This document shows, one piece after another, positions 1 to 12,700 of a DNA stretch of 64,000 nucleotides. A model generated the notes under the pieces. That model was given only the letters and a program-made list of their open reading frames with translations. It searched no databases and had not been told where the DNA came from. Every line of letters starts with the position of its first letter. The stretch's first letter is position 1. This stretch comes from Membranipora membranacea. Taxonomy: Eukaryota > Bryozoa > Gymnolaemata > Cheilostomatida > Membraniporidae. The stretch covers positions 33,232,001-33,296,000 of the forward strand of contig OU612068.1 in the NCBI GenBank assembly GCA_914767715.1, read 5' to 3'. The translations under genes were made by a program, and so were the position numbers.

Positions 1-403
1 AATAATTTATTGGGCCTAGTTATGATAATATGCTGTAAAAAGTATACCTACTTTCTTTCTTATCTGCCACATGACTAAATAGTTGTACAACTCATCCAAG
101 CCTTTACACCAGCATCAAGTGTCTTGACAAATGTGATGAATACCTACAAGGGTAGCAGAAATGGTGGGGGCGGGGCGGGAAGATTGATTGAAACACATAC
201 TAACTTTCCTATTTAATCTCTTTTGACTACTTATACTAGTCTGAGGTGTGACAATGTTAGTACTGTTAGTCTATTGCTTTAGATCCCAAATGAATCAGCA
301 TTTGTGTGCCCCAACCAGCCTTATTTCATGAGATTTGAAACTGTTACCGCCTGTTTTCACGCATAGCTTCATCATGGTCAATCGTATTTGTCTTTTATTT
401 TAG

Positions 404-462
404 AGAAATACGAAGAAGACAGATTTATTACTGTACCGCTTGTGGTATGGTACAACCCATAG
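404..462 (+). CDS. possible last coding exon of an upstream gene (partial)
   Basis: A pyrimidine-rich tract ending in TAG at 401-403 is followed by an open frame of 18 full codons that ends in TAG at 460-462. The peptide (tail ITVPLVVWYNP) looks more protein-like than its surroundings, but I do not recognise it. If real, it is the terminal exon of a + strand gene whose other exons lie left of the window. Alternatively, 404 to about 519 could be a 5' untranslated exon of the MORC gene, since a CAG/GTATTT donor-like site follows near 520. No AATAAA is visible just downstream, which weakens the terminal-exon reading. Confidence 0.25.
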
Positions 463-738
463 TTTGATGAAAAAGCTGTCTTTAGTCTCATCATATTTCC
501 CAAAAGACATAATTTTCAGGTATTTATTTCAATTTACACTGGTGTAAAACTAACACTGATAGTCAATCTGTCACAAACATAGAACAAGCAATGGGCGTCA
601 CTAGCAAGCGATTTGGACTGGAGAGTAGGCTACCAGTTTATATACAAATACTTACCTGCTTTGCGTGTAGTCAATTTTACTTCAAAAAAATAGATCATAA
701 CTCATTATTTAATTATCTGATATTATTGCAGCTGAAAG

Positions 739-3700
739 ATGGATGACTATGGAAATCTCAACACAGCCTCTCTAGGCACAGAGTATCTTATGACGAATGC
801 GTAAGTCATATTTATCTAACTATACTTTTTTTCCGTTCATGAAAGGAACTATTGGCAACTTACTAATAATTGATAGCATGCCCACGTATGATCATAAGAC
901 AGGATGTTAAGAAACCTTGCTACGATTATTGCTACGATCCTTGCTCAAGAACGTGTTTTGTAATTAGAGTTAACAGCATGATCATGGAGATTTCAAAGGT
1001 GCATAAATAATAGCTACATCAAATAGTGCAAAATGAAGAATGAGTATCAGTATATTTTAAATGTTTCTAAATTTTGTTACTTTAGGACGACGCATAGCTT
1101 CATATTTGGTGCTATGGCTGAACTGGTTGACAATGCAAGAGATGCCTCTGCGACGTCACTGGAGATTTACACTGGTGAGTTTATCTTATTTGAATTGACC
1201 CATAAAATCTGTGTATCTGGGATGATTTTGATATGGCTCTGATGAGTGAATAGCAACTATCTGTACTAATTCAGCTGATTTTTGTATTGAGTGAGAAGAC
1301 CTTGTATATGTAGTATGTCATATCTAATCTTTGAGCTGTGTTGTTATATTTTAAGCTGAAGGTGATGATGAGTCCTGTAGTCCTTTGCTGTGTTTCAAAG
1401 ACAACGGTTGTGGAATGACCAAAGGTTAGTGTACCATCATAAAGTTTTATATTCAGTCTGATGTAAGACTTATTATGCAGCTGCACCAAATTAAAGTCTG
1501 TCCCGTTACTCTTGTCCTTATGTTCAAGGTAATTTGCGTTCGAGTCATAGGTGTAAGAGAATGTATGAGCTGATTTGTTTTGACTTATGTGTAGACGGCA
1601 AACTTATACTGTCACTGTAACATTGAGCATTGATTCGGATATAAAATCACCAACATAGAATACTGTAGCTGTGCACCTGAGCCTCCTGGGGGCCTCCTGT
1701 TAATCGGCTATCTGAGTCTGGTCTGTTGTGAGAGATTCTCAGTTATTCATGTAACAGATTCAGTTTCAGCTAGCCTAGCCTAGGGTTTAGTTTGGATAGC
1801 CTAGGGTTTAGTTTGGAGAGTTTAGGGCTGACTTAATGTTGCTAGCTGTGATGAACTCATATGATTGCTTATGTGCAGAAAGGTGAACTTTTCCTCCTAC
1901 GGATAGTTTAGTCCTCTAGGATTACTCAAACCAATCATAGGAAATAATTCTTGATGATTTTCATTTTTATTAGAGGAGGCCGAAAGTGTGATTGTGTTCG
2001 GATCGAGTCGAAAGACAGATCAAGAAGAACCGATTGGTATGTATGGTAACGGTCTGAAATCTGGCTCGATGAGACTTGGTAAGGACATGATACTCTTCAC
2101 TAAGAAGGATGGTATTCTGACCTGTCTGATGATTAGTAGAACTTTCTACGCTGCTGAAAACGTCACACAGGTAGGCTTTTCCCCATTCCTATTTGTTATT
2201 TGTATATTTATGTTTTGCTAAGGAGAAAGCTAAAAGTTAGTTGCCGTACTATGATCTAAATTCCAAATATATCTGGCACATCCATCCCAACTCATACATC
2301 CAGATTTTTCCATGATTACTTATACATCCACACTTATACGTCCATGCTCATACATCCATACATACATTCACACACATACATCAACAACCTTTTTTTATAA
2401 GTCACTCTAAAGCTTTGCTATCAATGCTTAGAGTATTTGTGTATAGGAGCTTCCCTTAAATTTGATACTTATGATGATAAATCTACAAATAAAAGAAGTA
2501 TCTGTGATAATCCTAATTCTAATCAGTTCTTTATTTGATTTATCACCGTTATTGTTAATTTAGGATGCAAGCCGGCTTCCTTTAATCCGTTTAATTCAAA
2601 TTATGTGATACAATTTATACAGCCATACAGCCATACCCATCCAGTCCCTCCAATTTAAATGTGCTATTTTGGCCCGGCAATTTGGGTTTCATTATCTCGG
2701 GCTAGGGACTTCGAAAACAGCCAATATTTGAGGCCGAATAAGCACAAAGGAGTATAATTTGGCCATTGTTTTTGAGTATGGCATTATTCCTTCCCAAATA
2801 AAATAAAAAAAGGCATTCTTGACCGGACGTGGTAGCATACTTTAATGTTTAGTGATCTGGTGTTAGTATTGTCAGCGTATACTTACACAGTTTGGTGGTC
2901 AACGATAGAAACATAATACTTGGCAGATTACCTGTGGCCATAATTCTTACAATATCTTTACTCTAAGGAGGAGTGCTTTGTCTCAACTAAAATAGTACAA
3001 AACAAACGTTTTCTAAGGCCTTTTACAAATAAATTGGGTCAATATTTTGTTCCAGTCTAATCTTATCCCAGCGTTTATTACTTTTTTTATGCAGATTAAA
3101 GTGCCAGTACCTTCTTTTGATGCTAAGACAAAAACAATGGTTGGAGGAGATAAACGAAAGGTATGTAGAGTATTATGATGTGATGGTGTTCTTAATTGAA
3201 ACATAATAATCGCCCACTATGAAATTTGTATTCAGAAGTTAACCACATAGATGTAATCTCAGTACTTGTTATTTATTATGTATCACCATGGTAACTGCGA
3301 TAATGGCTACTGTTTCTGGCACTTCCGCTATTACTGGTCAGCCACTATATAATGTCAATGGCCGTCGGACGAGGGGCAAAAGTCTGGGGGGCTCAGACTA
3401 GTAAACTTCTAATGTTTTTTTTTTAATTCAGCTTCAAATTTATGTGAGAGCACCACAAAACTGAAACTTAATTATAATACACATACATGATGACCACTCA
3501 TCTCTCTTATTGCTTTTCCAGCATTCCACAGAAGTGACATTGATAACCAAATACTCTCCATTCAAAGATGAAGCTTCACTGCTCGCTCAGTTTGACGCCA
3601 TTAAAGGTCGCTCTGGTACTATCATAATGGTCTATAACCTGAGCACAACTCCTACAGGCGACCTCGAACTAGACTTCTTATCAGATTCACAGGATATCAG

Positions 3701-6700
3701 GACGACTCTACAGCTCGACCACGAGAAGTGAGTCATACAATAGCCTGTGTTCTTAGAGCAGACGCTCACTGCTAACACTCTACCATCCATGTTATACTTT
3801 GCTGTTAGCTGTTAGTCAGCTATGGCTAAAATATAGCAGTATATACCAGTATTTGATTGAAGTAACATACATTCCGCACATTTTCGCTTTTCCTTGATTT
3901 ACAACTGTTTATAACCTGAAAATCACTCTTTGTCAGCCTTACCTACACGTACATCAGTCATATCATATTATGATTTCAGCTGCAGCGGGGATACAGGGTA
4001 AAGTTCTATGATCCAGTTGTATTATCTAGTTATAATTGTGTCACCTGTTCAATGCTAGTATCACTTGTAGCATATTTTAGTGCCATCGTGGTCGGTCGGC
4101 TAGAGTATCAGTCATACCTTGACAGCAGTATGTCCTTCATAGTTATTTTAGTAGTAGTTAAAGAAATTTATAATTTGGGAAGCACTATATTGCAATTATG
4201 CAACAAGGTTGGTTGCAAAAATATCTCAATATCCATAAATGTAGAACTTCCTATCCATTCTAAGAGTAGTTTTGTTGGCTGATTGATCGTGATTCATTGG
4301 CATACTCAGTGCACAGATGAGATAAAAGTTGCCTGATTGCCTATTTTTCTTTTAATTCAGTGAACAGGAGGTGTCCGATGTGATCGAGCGACGCTCATTC
4401 CGAGCCTACGCCTCAATTCTGTATAAGTCTCCTCGTATGAAAATCATACTGCAGAACAAGAGAGTACGAACACGCCTTCTAGCGTACTCACTCTACCTCC
4501 CTAAGAGAATCCAAGTAGCTTATAAGAGCTTCAAAAACCAGAGTGAGAAACAAATAAACGAAGCAAAACAACAGATTGAAGTCACCAAAAGAAAGCTGAC
4601 CGAGGTGCAGGGACAAAGCAGGTAGGTATCTGGCACTTTGTGTCATTTGGCATGTAAGCCCTTAGTTCTGCTCAATGTATCAGTAGTGCTTATGTGTTGT
4701 ATATATATATACATACATATATATATTATAAAGTTTTTCAATATTAACTGATCAAAAACATCCATAGATTACTTTTAGATTGTGTGTCATGAAACATTAA
4801 CATACTTCAGTGAACCCAGGAACCACATGACTTACTGTATGTAACCATGATTAATGTAAACTTTCAGCCAGCTGAGTAAAAGTACAGGAGTGACAAACAA
4901 GAACCAGATGATACATCTGAGAAAACTACAAGGAGCTGAAGCAGAACTCAAGCAACAGCTGTCTGAGAAGAAAGGCATCATGGAGTTGCGCAAAAAGTCA
5001 GTTTACTCTTAACGGAGGTTGAAAGTTAAGCTTTGGCATTGCTTTCAGTGAATGCAAAATATTGTGTTATAAATAAAAACTTTTCAAAATGCCATATTCA
5101 ACATTTGCTCTAAGACATGGTTGTAAATACAGAGCATAAGTATGAGATATTACACAGGACAGATATTCTTTCTATCTCAAAAATACACCAAATAAAAAGT
5201 TTAATTTTGCCTCTCAACATACACTTGTCAACTTATCAAAGTCATTACTCTATTCTCATCCTCTGTAGACAATCAAAGAAGAGTGAGCAGTTAGAGTTTT
5301 ATTTTGGACTGAACGCTAATGAGAGGTACCATGACGGTATGTTCTTCTATAACGCTGACCGCCTCGTCAAAATGTATGTCAAGGAGGGAACTATGCAATC
5401 TAAGGAGGAGATGTAAGTATTGAACTCTTTATCATATTACATGAGTTAATTTAGTGGCACCTGATTATTGTGTCCGACATATTAGCGCTCGATGCTCCTA
5501 CCGCTTACTCAGATGGCTTATATAGATGAGACTTTACTAGTCTTCTTCTCACAGATATTGGTTAGTCTGTCAACCACCTGGCATGTTTGTGTTTCTCTCC
5601 ACTATGATAATGCTATTGCTTTTAACCTGAATTTAGAACATATCGGGGTATAATAGCAGTCGTCAGCGTTCCTAAGAGTAGTCTTCTACCGACACATAAC
5701 AAGCAGGACTTTAATGATCACGCCGAATATAAGAAGCTGAGGAAATGTGTGGATCAGGCTATGCAGCAGTACTGGGAGGAGGTGGTTATGGGTATGTAGG
5801 TTATATCTCCTACTGACCCCAGTAGTATAATATTTATATAAGGAGCTGTTTTGTTCTTATTATTGAAAGTACGGGTAAAGAAGATATTTTGCAGCTACTT
5901 GACAGCTCCATGCAGACCCAGACAGAGGAAAATAGTTTTCCATTTGCTCCAGTTGGGTCCTGTGGGTATTTTCTCTCAAATGCTTTCAACAATTCACCCT
6001 TATATGCCTTCAGGCATGTGCTTTCAGATCTCTTCAGCTTTCCTCTCATATACCCTCAATACATAGATTTGTACGAGAGCGTATGAAGCTATATAAGAGC
6101 ATATACATGGATTCATACGAGTGCATATGAAGTTACATGCTCTCATCTGTCTATATCTTCTCCCTAGCTTTGTCTGCTTCCTTGCGATACTTAGTGTTAA
6201 TCCCTGTGTACTGTTATCTGTGTGTTTTTGTTTGATAGGGGAGTGGTCAAAGCAGGGTTTGGCTAATGGATGGGCTTCTCTAGGTTATACTAATGACTGG
6301 AGGAAACCACCAAGTGAAGAAGAGCAGTATAAAATCAAGAGGGCTAGAATGGTGAAGCATATGCAGCAGTGTGGTATGTATTAAGATATAATCCATCCGT
6401 CCATTGTCTTTGTCTTTATTTTCTATAATCCTGCATCTTTCCATTCTTCTTACTTGGATACAATCCTTGCAATATGCACTCTTAAGTCATATAGGCGTGT
6501 AGGTCAGACATACCCTTTAGGTGTATAAGAACAAAACCCAGGGCTATATTTGACCATAGGCTAAAAATACTTGTCCTAATAATAAAACACAAAAGTTTCA
6601 CCATGTCTTACAATTTACGTTGTTGTTAATAATGATAACAAGATGATACTTTATTCCTGTTTCCCAAATTTATTCTTGTTTCTGTTATGAATTACGTATT

Positions 6701-9700
6701 GTGCTTCTTGGTGTTGTAGATAAATGTTTGAAATGGAGAGTTATCCCATATCATAAGAACTACTTATACAAAGACTTTCCAGATAGTTGGCAATGTTCAG
6801 ACTCTCTCGACCCATCATCAAATAGCTGTGCCAAACAAGAGCAGCTCCCCAAAATAGACAGTGCGGCTTTGAAACATAAATCTCAGCTAAAGCAACCTGA
6901 ACCGGCTCCTAAACGAGAAACACAAAAGAATAATATGTCAGCAGCTCGTCAAGAACAGATCAAACTAGAAGAGGTGCTGCTTATTGCCATTCTCTTTATA
7001 GATTCTCGTGTCTTTTTCACTCTTTCTCACCAGTATAGTTCAGGTTCTGTCTGATTAATTGTACGCATCTAGCTCTCCAATCACAGTTTACCAAACAGCT
7101 CATCACAATCCAAAATCCAAAGAATGCTATGCACGCTATGTCCTAGTCCTTTGTTTGATGGAAAGCTGATTTTTATGTTAATGTGATATGAATATAGGAG
7201 CATAATATTTACATTCAGAGAAAACGAAAAGCTGCAGAAGCGGAAGCAGTGAGACTAGCAGCTCAAAAGAAGTCTAAAGCTCTGATACGAGACGCAGCTC
7301 CAAGTAAATCCAGACAACCCCCTCCACCTGCTCCTACCAGGTAACACCTATGCGCAATCAGCCCTCTCCACTTACCCTGCTATGACATGTGCTTCCTTCT
7401 TTCCCTTTTAGAATAAGCAAAAGGAAACAAATTCAATTTTGCTCAAAAAATAATTTATCAAAATTACTAGGTGTGATATGTTTGAGCACTGCTATTATAC
7501 AATTTTCTGATTAATTCATTGAAGAAATAAGGCAACCACAAATTTTGGGAGGTAAGTAGATTTTTTTTAGTTGACAAATCTGAACAAAGAGTTCAGTGGT
7601 GTCTGTATATGTGTCTTACGCTTTAACTAGCTTTGACACGGTTTAATAGTGTGGTTAACACATCAAATTTCATTCAGTACATGAACCATTTAAATCTTTT
7701 TATTAGCACTAGAACATGAGCAACATACTGTTGGTAGTGTGATGATTGCTTCTAGGGTATTCACCATCATACCATAAACTTCAAAATCTGTTCACTGTAA
7801 GAAGTGTTCAGCTGTCCTGGGGTGTTAAGATGAGAGTGAACAAATACAAAATTTATTCGGAGCTGTGTGATTTTATAGACAGTTTTCTGAGCTCTGATTT
7901 AGGCCTCAATTTGGAGTTGAAAACTCATAATGGACATAGTTTGGGAAATAATTTTAGTATTTGGATAGTCAATTATAGCATTTTCCGCCGGTTGTGCGGA
8001 CAATTTGGCCGAATCTTTCATGAGTTTCGTCACTAAAATTAAGATGTATCAACATTCAAGCCTCCAATGATTTGGAAACACTGTCTCACAGGGTTTTCAA
8101 TGGTGCAGACTCTGAATGAATCAAAAATCATTTTTATCCTCACATTAGCGGTTTTCTAAATAACCCTCTTTCAGCAGGTTTTTCCTATGCGGCATGGGTT
8201 AAAAGTACCAAACTGGAGAGAGAACAACTCCGAATTGAGGCATAAATAAGAGCTCAGAAAACTGTCTATTCATTCCAGCATTATCTATAATTTCACTTTT
8301 TGGAGTCATCATACCTCTACATAGTTAAGCTTTGAGGGGATTACTCCTAAAAAGTCGCATCACGTAATGTACGGAATGAACAATTATTATATTCTCTTAT
8401 GTGTCATTGCAAAACTCTTAACGCCAGATAACTTTTAATTCATATGATTTCACAGCATTCATGAACCTGAAGAAGTTGCTGGTTATAGAATCGGTTTTTT
8501 TCCGAATTTTCAATCATGCCTATTGACAATTGTTTTAGTTATTCTTATCAATCTTGCGACAAAGGCAGTTTATTTTGATGACAATATGCATGCAGAAATG
8601 GACCTTTCAAATATATGAAAAATGGTCTCCTCCTCACTGTAGATATACCTGGCTGAGAGTATCAATTCGACAAACCATCTCAGTTGAAAATGGCTTTCAA
8701 AAACAGGAATAATTTGACTCAGCATCATTTGATTTGGTCAATGATATTTGTCAAACAGTTGAGTAACATGGAAAATTATAAAGTAATTTCATTAATTGTG
8801 ATATCAAATCTTAGTTTTCTGTAATGCTGTTACTATATCTCAAGAAGCGCAAAAATATATATGATTAAGTGGCGAATGTTTATAATGTGTATGAGTATTA
8901 TGAGTATTTGCATAATTTTCTTTAACAGAGCATCTCCAGCATCCCGTAAGCCTGCAGCCACAGTGACCCCTCCAATTCGTAATTCTACTAGTAGTACGGC
9001 AAGTCGTCCAGCTCCAGCCTCACGTAAGCGTGATCTGAGGGACGCCTCTCCCGACCCCCCTCCTCTACGACAGATGAGGCGTTCCAGTCCTGCTCGTCAA
9101 GCCAAATCTGAAGTCATCACTCCTGTAACTACAAATAAACCAACAGCTTCAACCAATCGGAGGTCGAGAGTGCCGTCCAGTGGGCCTTCCGGTCACGTAA
9201 GTGTTTGTAGGTGTGACTGATCGCCCTGTGATAATTGCACCTTGATCTGTTGCAACGTGGAGTGCTAATATCAGAGAATTTATCGCCACGTCATTTACCC
9301 TGGTTATGTGAATAGATATGTTAGATTCTACAATGAATCAGGCTGTTGTTCGAGGACAGCCGAAGTTCTCTGTAAATATGACTATCAAGTATCCAACATC
9401 CCCATATCAAGCCTCTCCATGGACATAATGTTTGTTGGTCAGTTTTATATTCAACGATTTATTTTCATTATCCCCTAATTTGTACTCACAGACGTCTGAT
9501 GGTACTGAGGAAGAATCTATGGACACAGAGCCAGTTTCAGTACAAGAAACCCCCTCCAGAAGTGCCACTGTCGCTAATAACATCAAATCTAAACTGGTGA
9601 GTGCTTACCTCGCAGCCTTACATCGCATCACCATCACATTATAGAGTCAAAGCTCAGCAATACACTATTCGTTGGAACTAAGGAGTTAGAGACACTCTCC

Positions 9701-12700
9701 TTGTTGGAACTAAGGATTTTTTGAGAAACTCCAAGGTGTATATAAGAATTTGAAACGGAGACAGAACGCTCACCACCTTGCTGTGGGGGTGTTTTCTTGA
9801 CTGCTATTGACGCAAGGTATTCTAGAGTATTCCTCCCAACGTCAACAGAGATGTTGGTGTGAGGGATTTTTGTAATCCTGACCTTAATTTTAATAAATTG
9901 ACGCCTAACCTTAACACTTAACCTTGACACCACTCCACAATATTACTATGTAAGAACCATGTATAATTCCTTGGATATTCTTGCCCTCATGCTGTTGATA
10001 AAACAAACAGAAATCTTCCTACATTGACTTGCGTCAGCGGATAGTTTTGCGGTTCCATTCTAGTTGTTGTGACGCCAGATCTCCAATGGAATGTGTCAAA
10101 TTTTCCAGATATGCTGTTGCTCCATGTTTAGATGTGTCAAGCTGCTTTGATAGACTTAAGTATATTTCACCACTGGCCACGCATAACAGGAAAATACTCG
10201 ATTATTTATAAATAACACTTGAATGATTGAATTATCAAATTATCCTATGCTGTGAACGTTGTGTCAACTTACGGCTGTTTGTGTGAGACAGGGAGCCATA
10301 GCTTGTTTTGCTCCAAATGCTGACATTTCAAATATATCCCAAATCTGACAGGCACACTTGAACTAATTCCCACCAGGTCAACTCATAGGAACGCGTTGAG
10401 AAATCTAGCGTGTCAAATCTTAATCCACAATTTTTCTGACATAATGTTTAGTTCCGAAGAAAACCAGATTGCCGTGGCATGATTCGAAAATTTATTGTTT
10501 TGCACAAACCTTTTGGGCAAAAAAAATCTCATCGAATTCGAGCACACTTTGAAAGTGAGGCTTTGTCTTTTCTACAGCACTCTTACTCTTTATCTCATAG
10601 AACAGAAGTAGGGTGAGCTGAGGACTGTTGTGTAGTTGGTTAGCCGGTGTGCGCCCGACTGATTCACTGTGTATTGTCTTTCATTTCTTTGTAGTCGACC
10701 TCAGCGGTGAAGGTTGAGACATCTACACCTAATGGAAATGTGCTGGTATGTTCTACTAATTATCGCTTATACCGCTTATACCGCGCTGATACCTCTCACA
10801 CTCTGCCCTCACCGAGCTGACTCGATGTGCTTTCTCATTTTATTGTGACCTGTTAGACAATGATAAGTAAAGAAAAACTTTCGGAAATTTGGCAAAAGCT
10901 TCAAAAGAATAAAACTATATCTCTCAGCGGTCCAAAAACAATCAGCTTTCTAAAAAAACGATGTCAGTCATGTACTTTGGTATTTCTATATGCTACAGTA
11001 ACAATATGATAATTAAATTTGAACACTTGTATAATGGGACATCACTTTAGCTATCCAACATGTTTAAGTGCTCGGACCCTACCCCGACAGGTAAAGCTGA
11101 TTCATGTAAGCTACAAACCAACTAGCATTCTCTGTCCGATATTAAGGCATATTTTTATTACTGTGAAAAATTCTCTGCTGTGTACAATTTACAGAATAAT
11201 AAGAAGTACCGACATGTATCCTTAGAAGATCTCAAGGATAAGAGGATAGAAGTTGGATCTATGGTACAAGGCAGATATCAGAATAAATGGTATGTCACTA
11301 ATAACGGACGGGTCAATCTGAGTAATTCCAAACTCAACAGGAGTTATCGTCTTTTGACATGAATGTTATCAGTCTACAATATGTAAGGAATCAGTCTCAT
11401 CCTCATCGATTCTAAGCACTGAGCAAGCAAAAAATAAGGACTGTTATATTCCAACCTCACAGCTAGCATCAGACCTTCATAGGCAAACAAACAGACATCC
11501 TATATTACTATGTAATACCATGACAGTTAATTTTATGGTTTTCTCAAAAAAAATTACAATTTTGGACTAATACTATGAGGCTGTTCTCTGTGGGTGGCTG
11601 TGATTTTTATGTGATCGTCTGATCAAAAAAAAACATTATTACAGGCAAGATGGTGAAGTTCTCGAGATACGTCCTGATAATGTGCTCATACGTCTCAAGA
11701 ATAAAATGAGCCTTGCGTAAGTAGCCAGCTATTTTATATGGCATCCGTGTCTCATGTGGTGGCATCTCATAATCGATCCATGACAGCTAAAGAGTGCCAC
11801 ATGTGTTGCTGTGTAATCTTGCTCTCAAAATTTGATTTTGAACTTTAATTTTAGTCATTTTTATATAGCATTACCACTTTGTATTTTTTTGCTCCCATCA
11901 ACAGTTCCGCTGACTCAAATATCCAGTTTCCACTGTGAGATTGCATCTGTGCATTAATTTTAAAATTAACCGTGTGACATAATTCCTACCCAAAGACTGA
12001 AAAATATAATTTGTGAGGTTGAATTTCAAATAAGGTCTGATACCAAGGTTGTATATTTGTGTTAGATGAAATCAATGGTTCATAGTAAGACAAGAACGGA
12101 TGCTAGGACTAACAAACAAAAGATGGGATTGGAGCGTCCAGGCTAGGCGCCAGATTGATTGAGCTTCAACATTCTGTTTTTAAAGTCGTGGGAAATGCTT
12201 CGGCAACATCAAAGTAACACATTGTAATCTTCTAAAAGAATTTGCCGAATAGTCAAATCTGAACCTGCCAACAAATTAGAGGTTTATGGTCTAAGTTTGA
12301 AATGAGGTAAAGCCCTAAAGTTTGGAAGAAGCTTGAAATATAGAAGTTAGAATGATTTAATTGGTCATAACCATTACAAATTGAATACACAGCGGCATGC
12401 CATGGTTTAACTTTGAAGATGATTAAACTTGTATTTAATGCCAAGCCAGTATTGTGTATTAGCCAGAAAGTTATGTTGTTATAATTCGTTCATACTTCAT
12501 TGAATGGAGAATGTTTTGATTTGTTATAATGATTATTATTAAAGGATATTTTAATCCAAGCAAGGGGGGATTACACATAGACTCATAGAGGCGTCACCAT
12601 TTACCATGTGACAATAATGCCTAAACAGATTGAGCAGACTAGCACCACTTGATCGAAAAGAATATGTGTAATTGACAAGTTGTAGAGGCATGTAATACGC

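Noticed and set aside
7746-8036. 96-codon plus-strand frame in a MORC intron
   Set aside because: Overlaps the foldback element and has no recognisable domain or splice context.
11290-11362. Open frame continuing past the MORC donor at 11290
   Set aside because: Splicing at GTATGT to 11645 restores the chromo-like segment and keeps the whole 1011-residue frame; the extension is intron.
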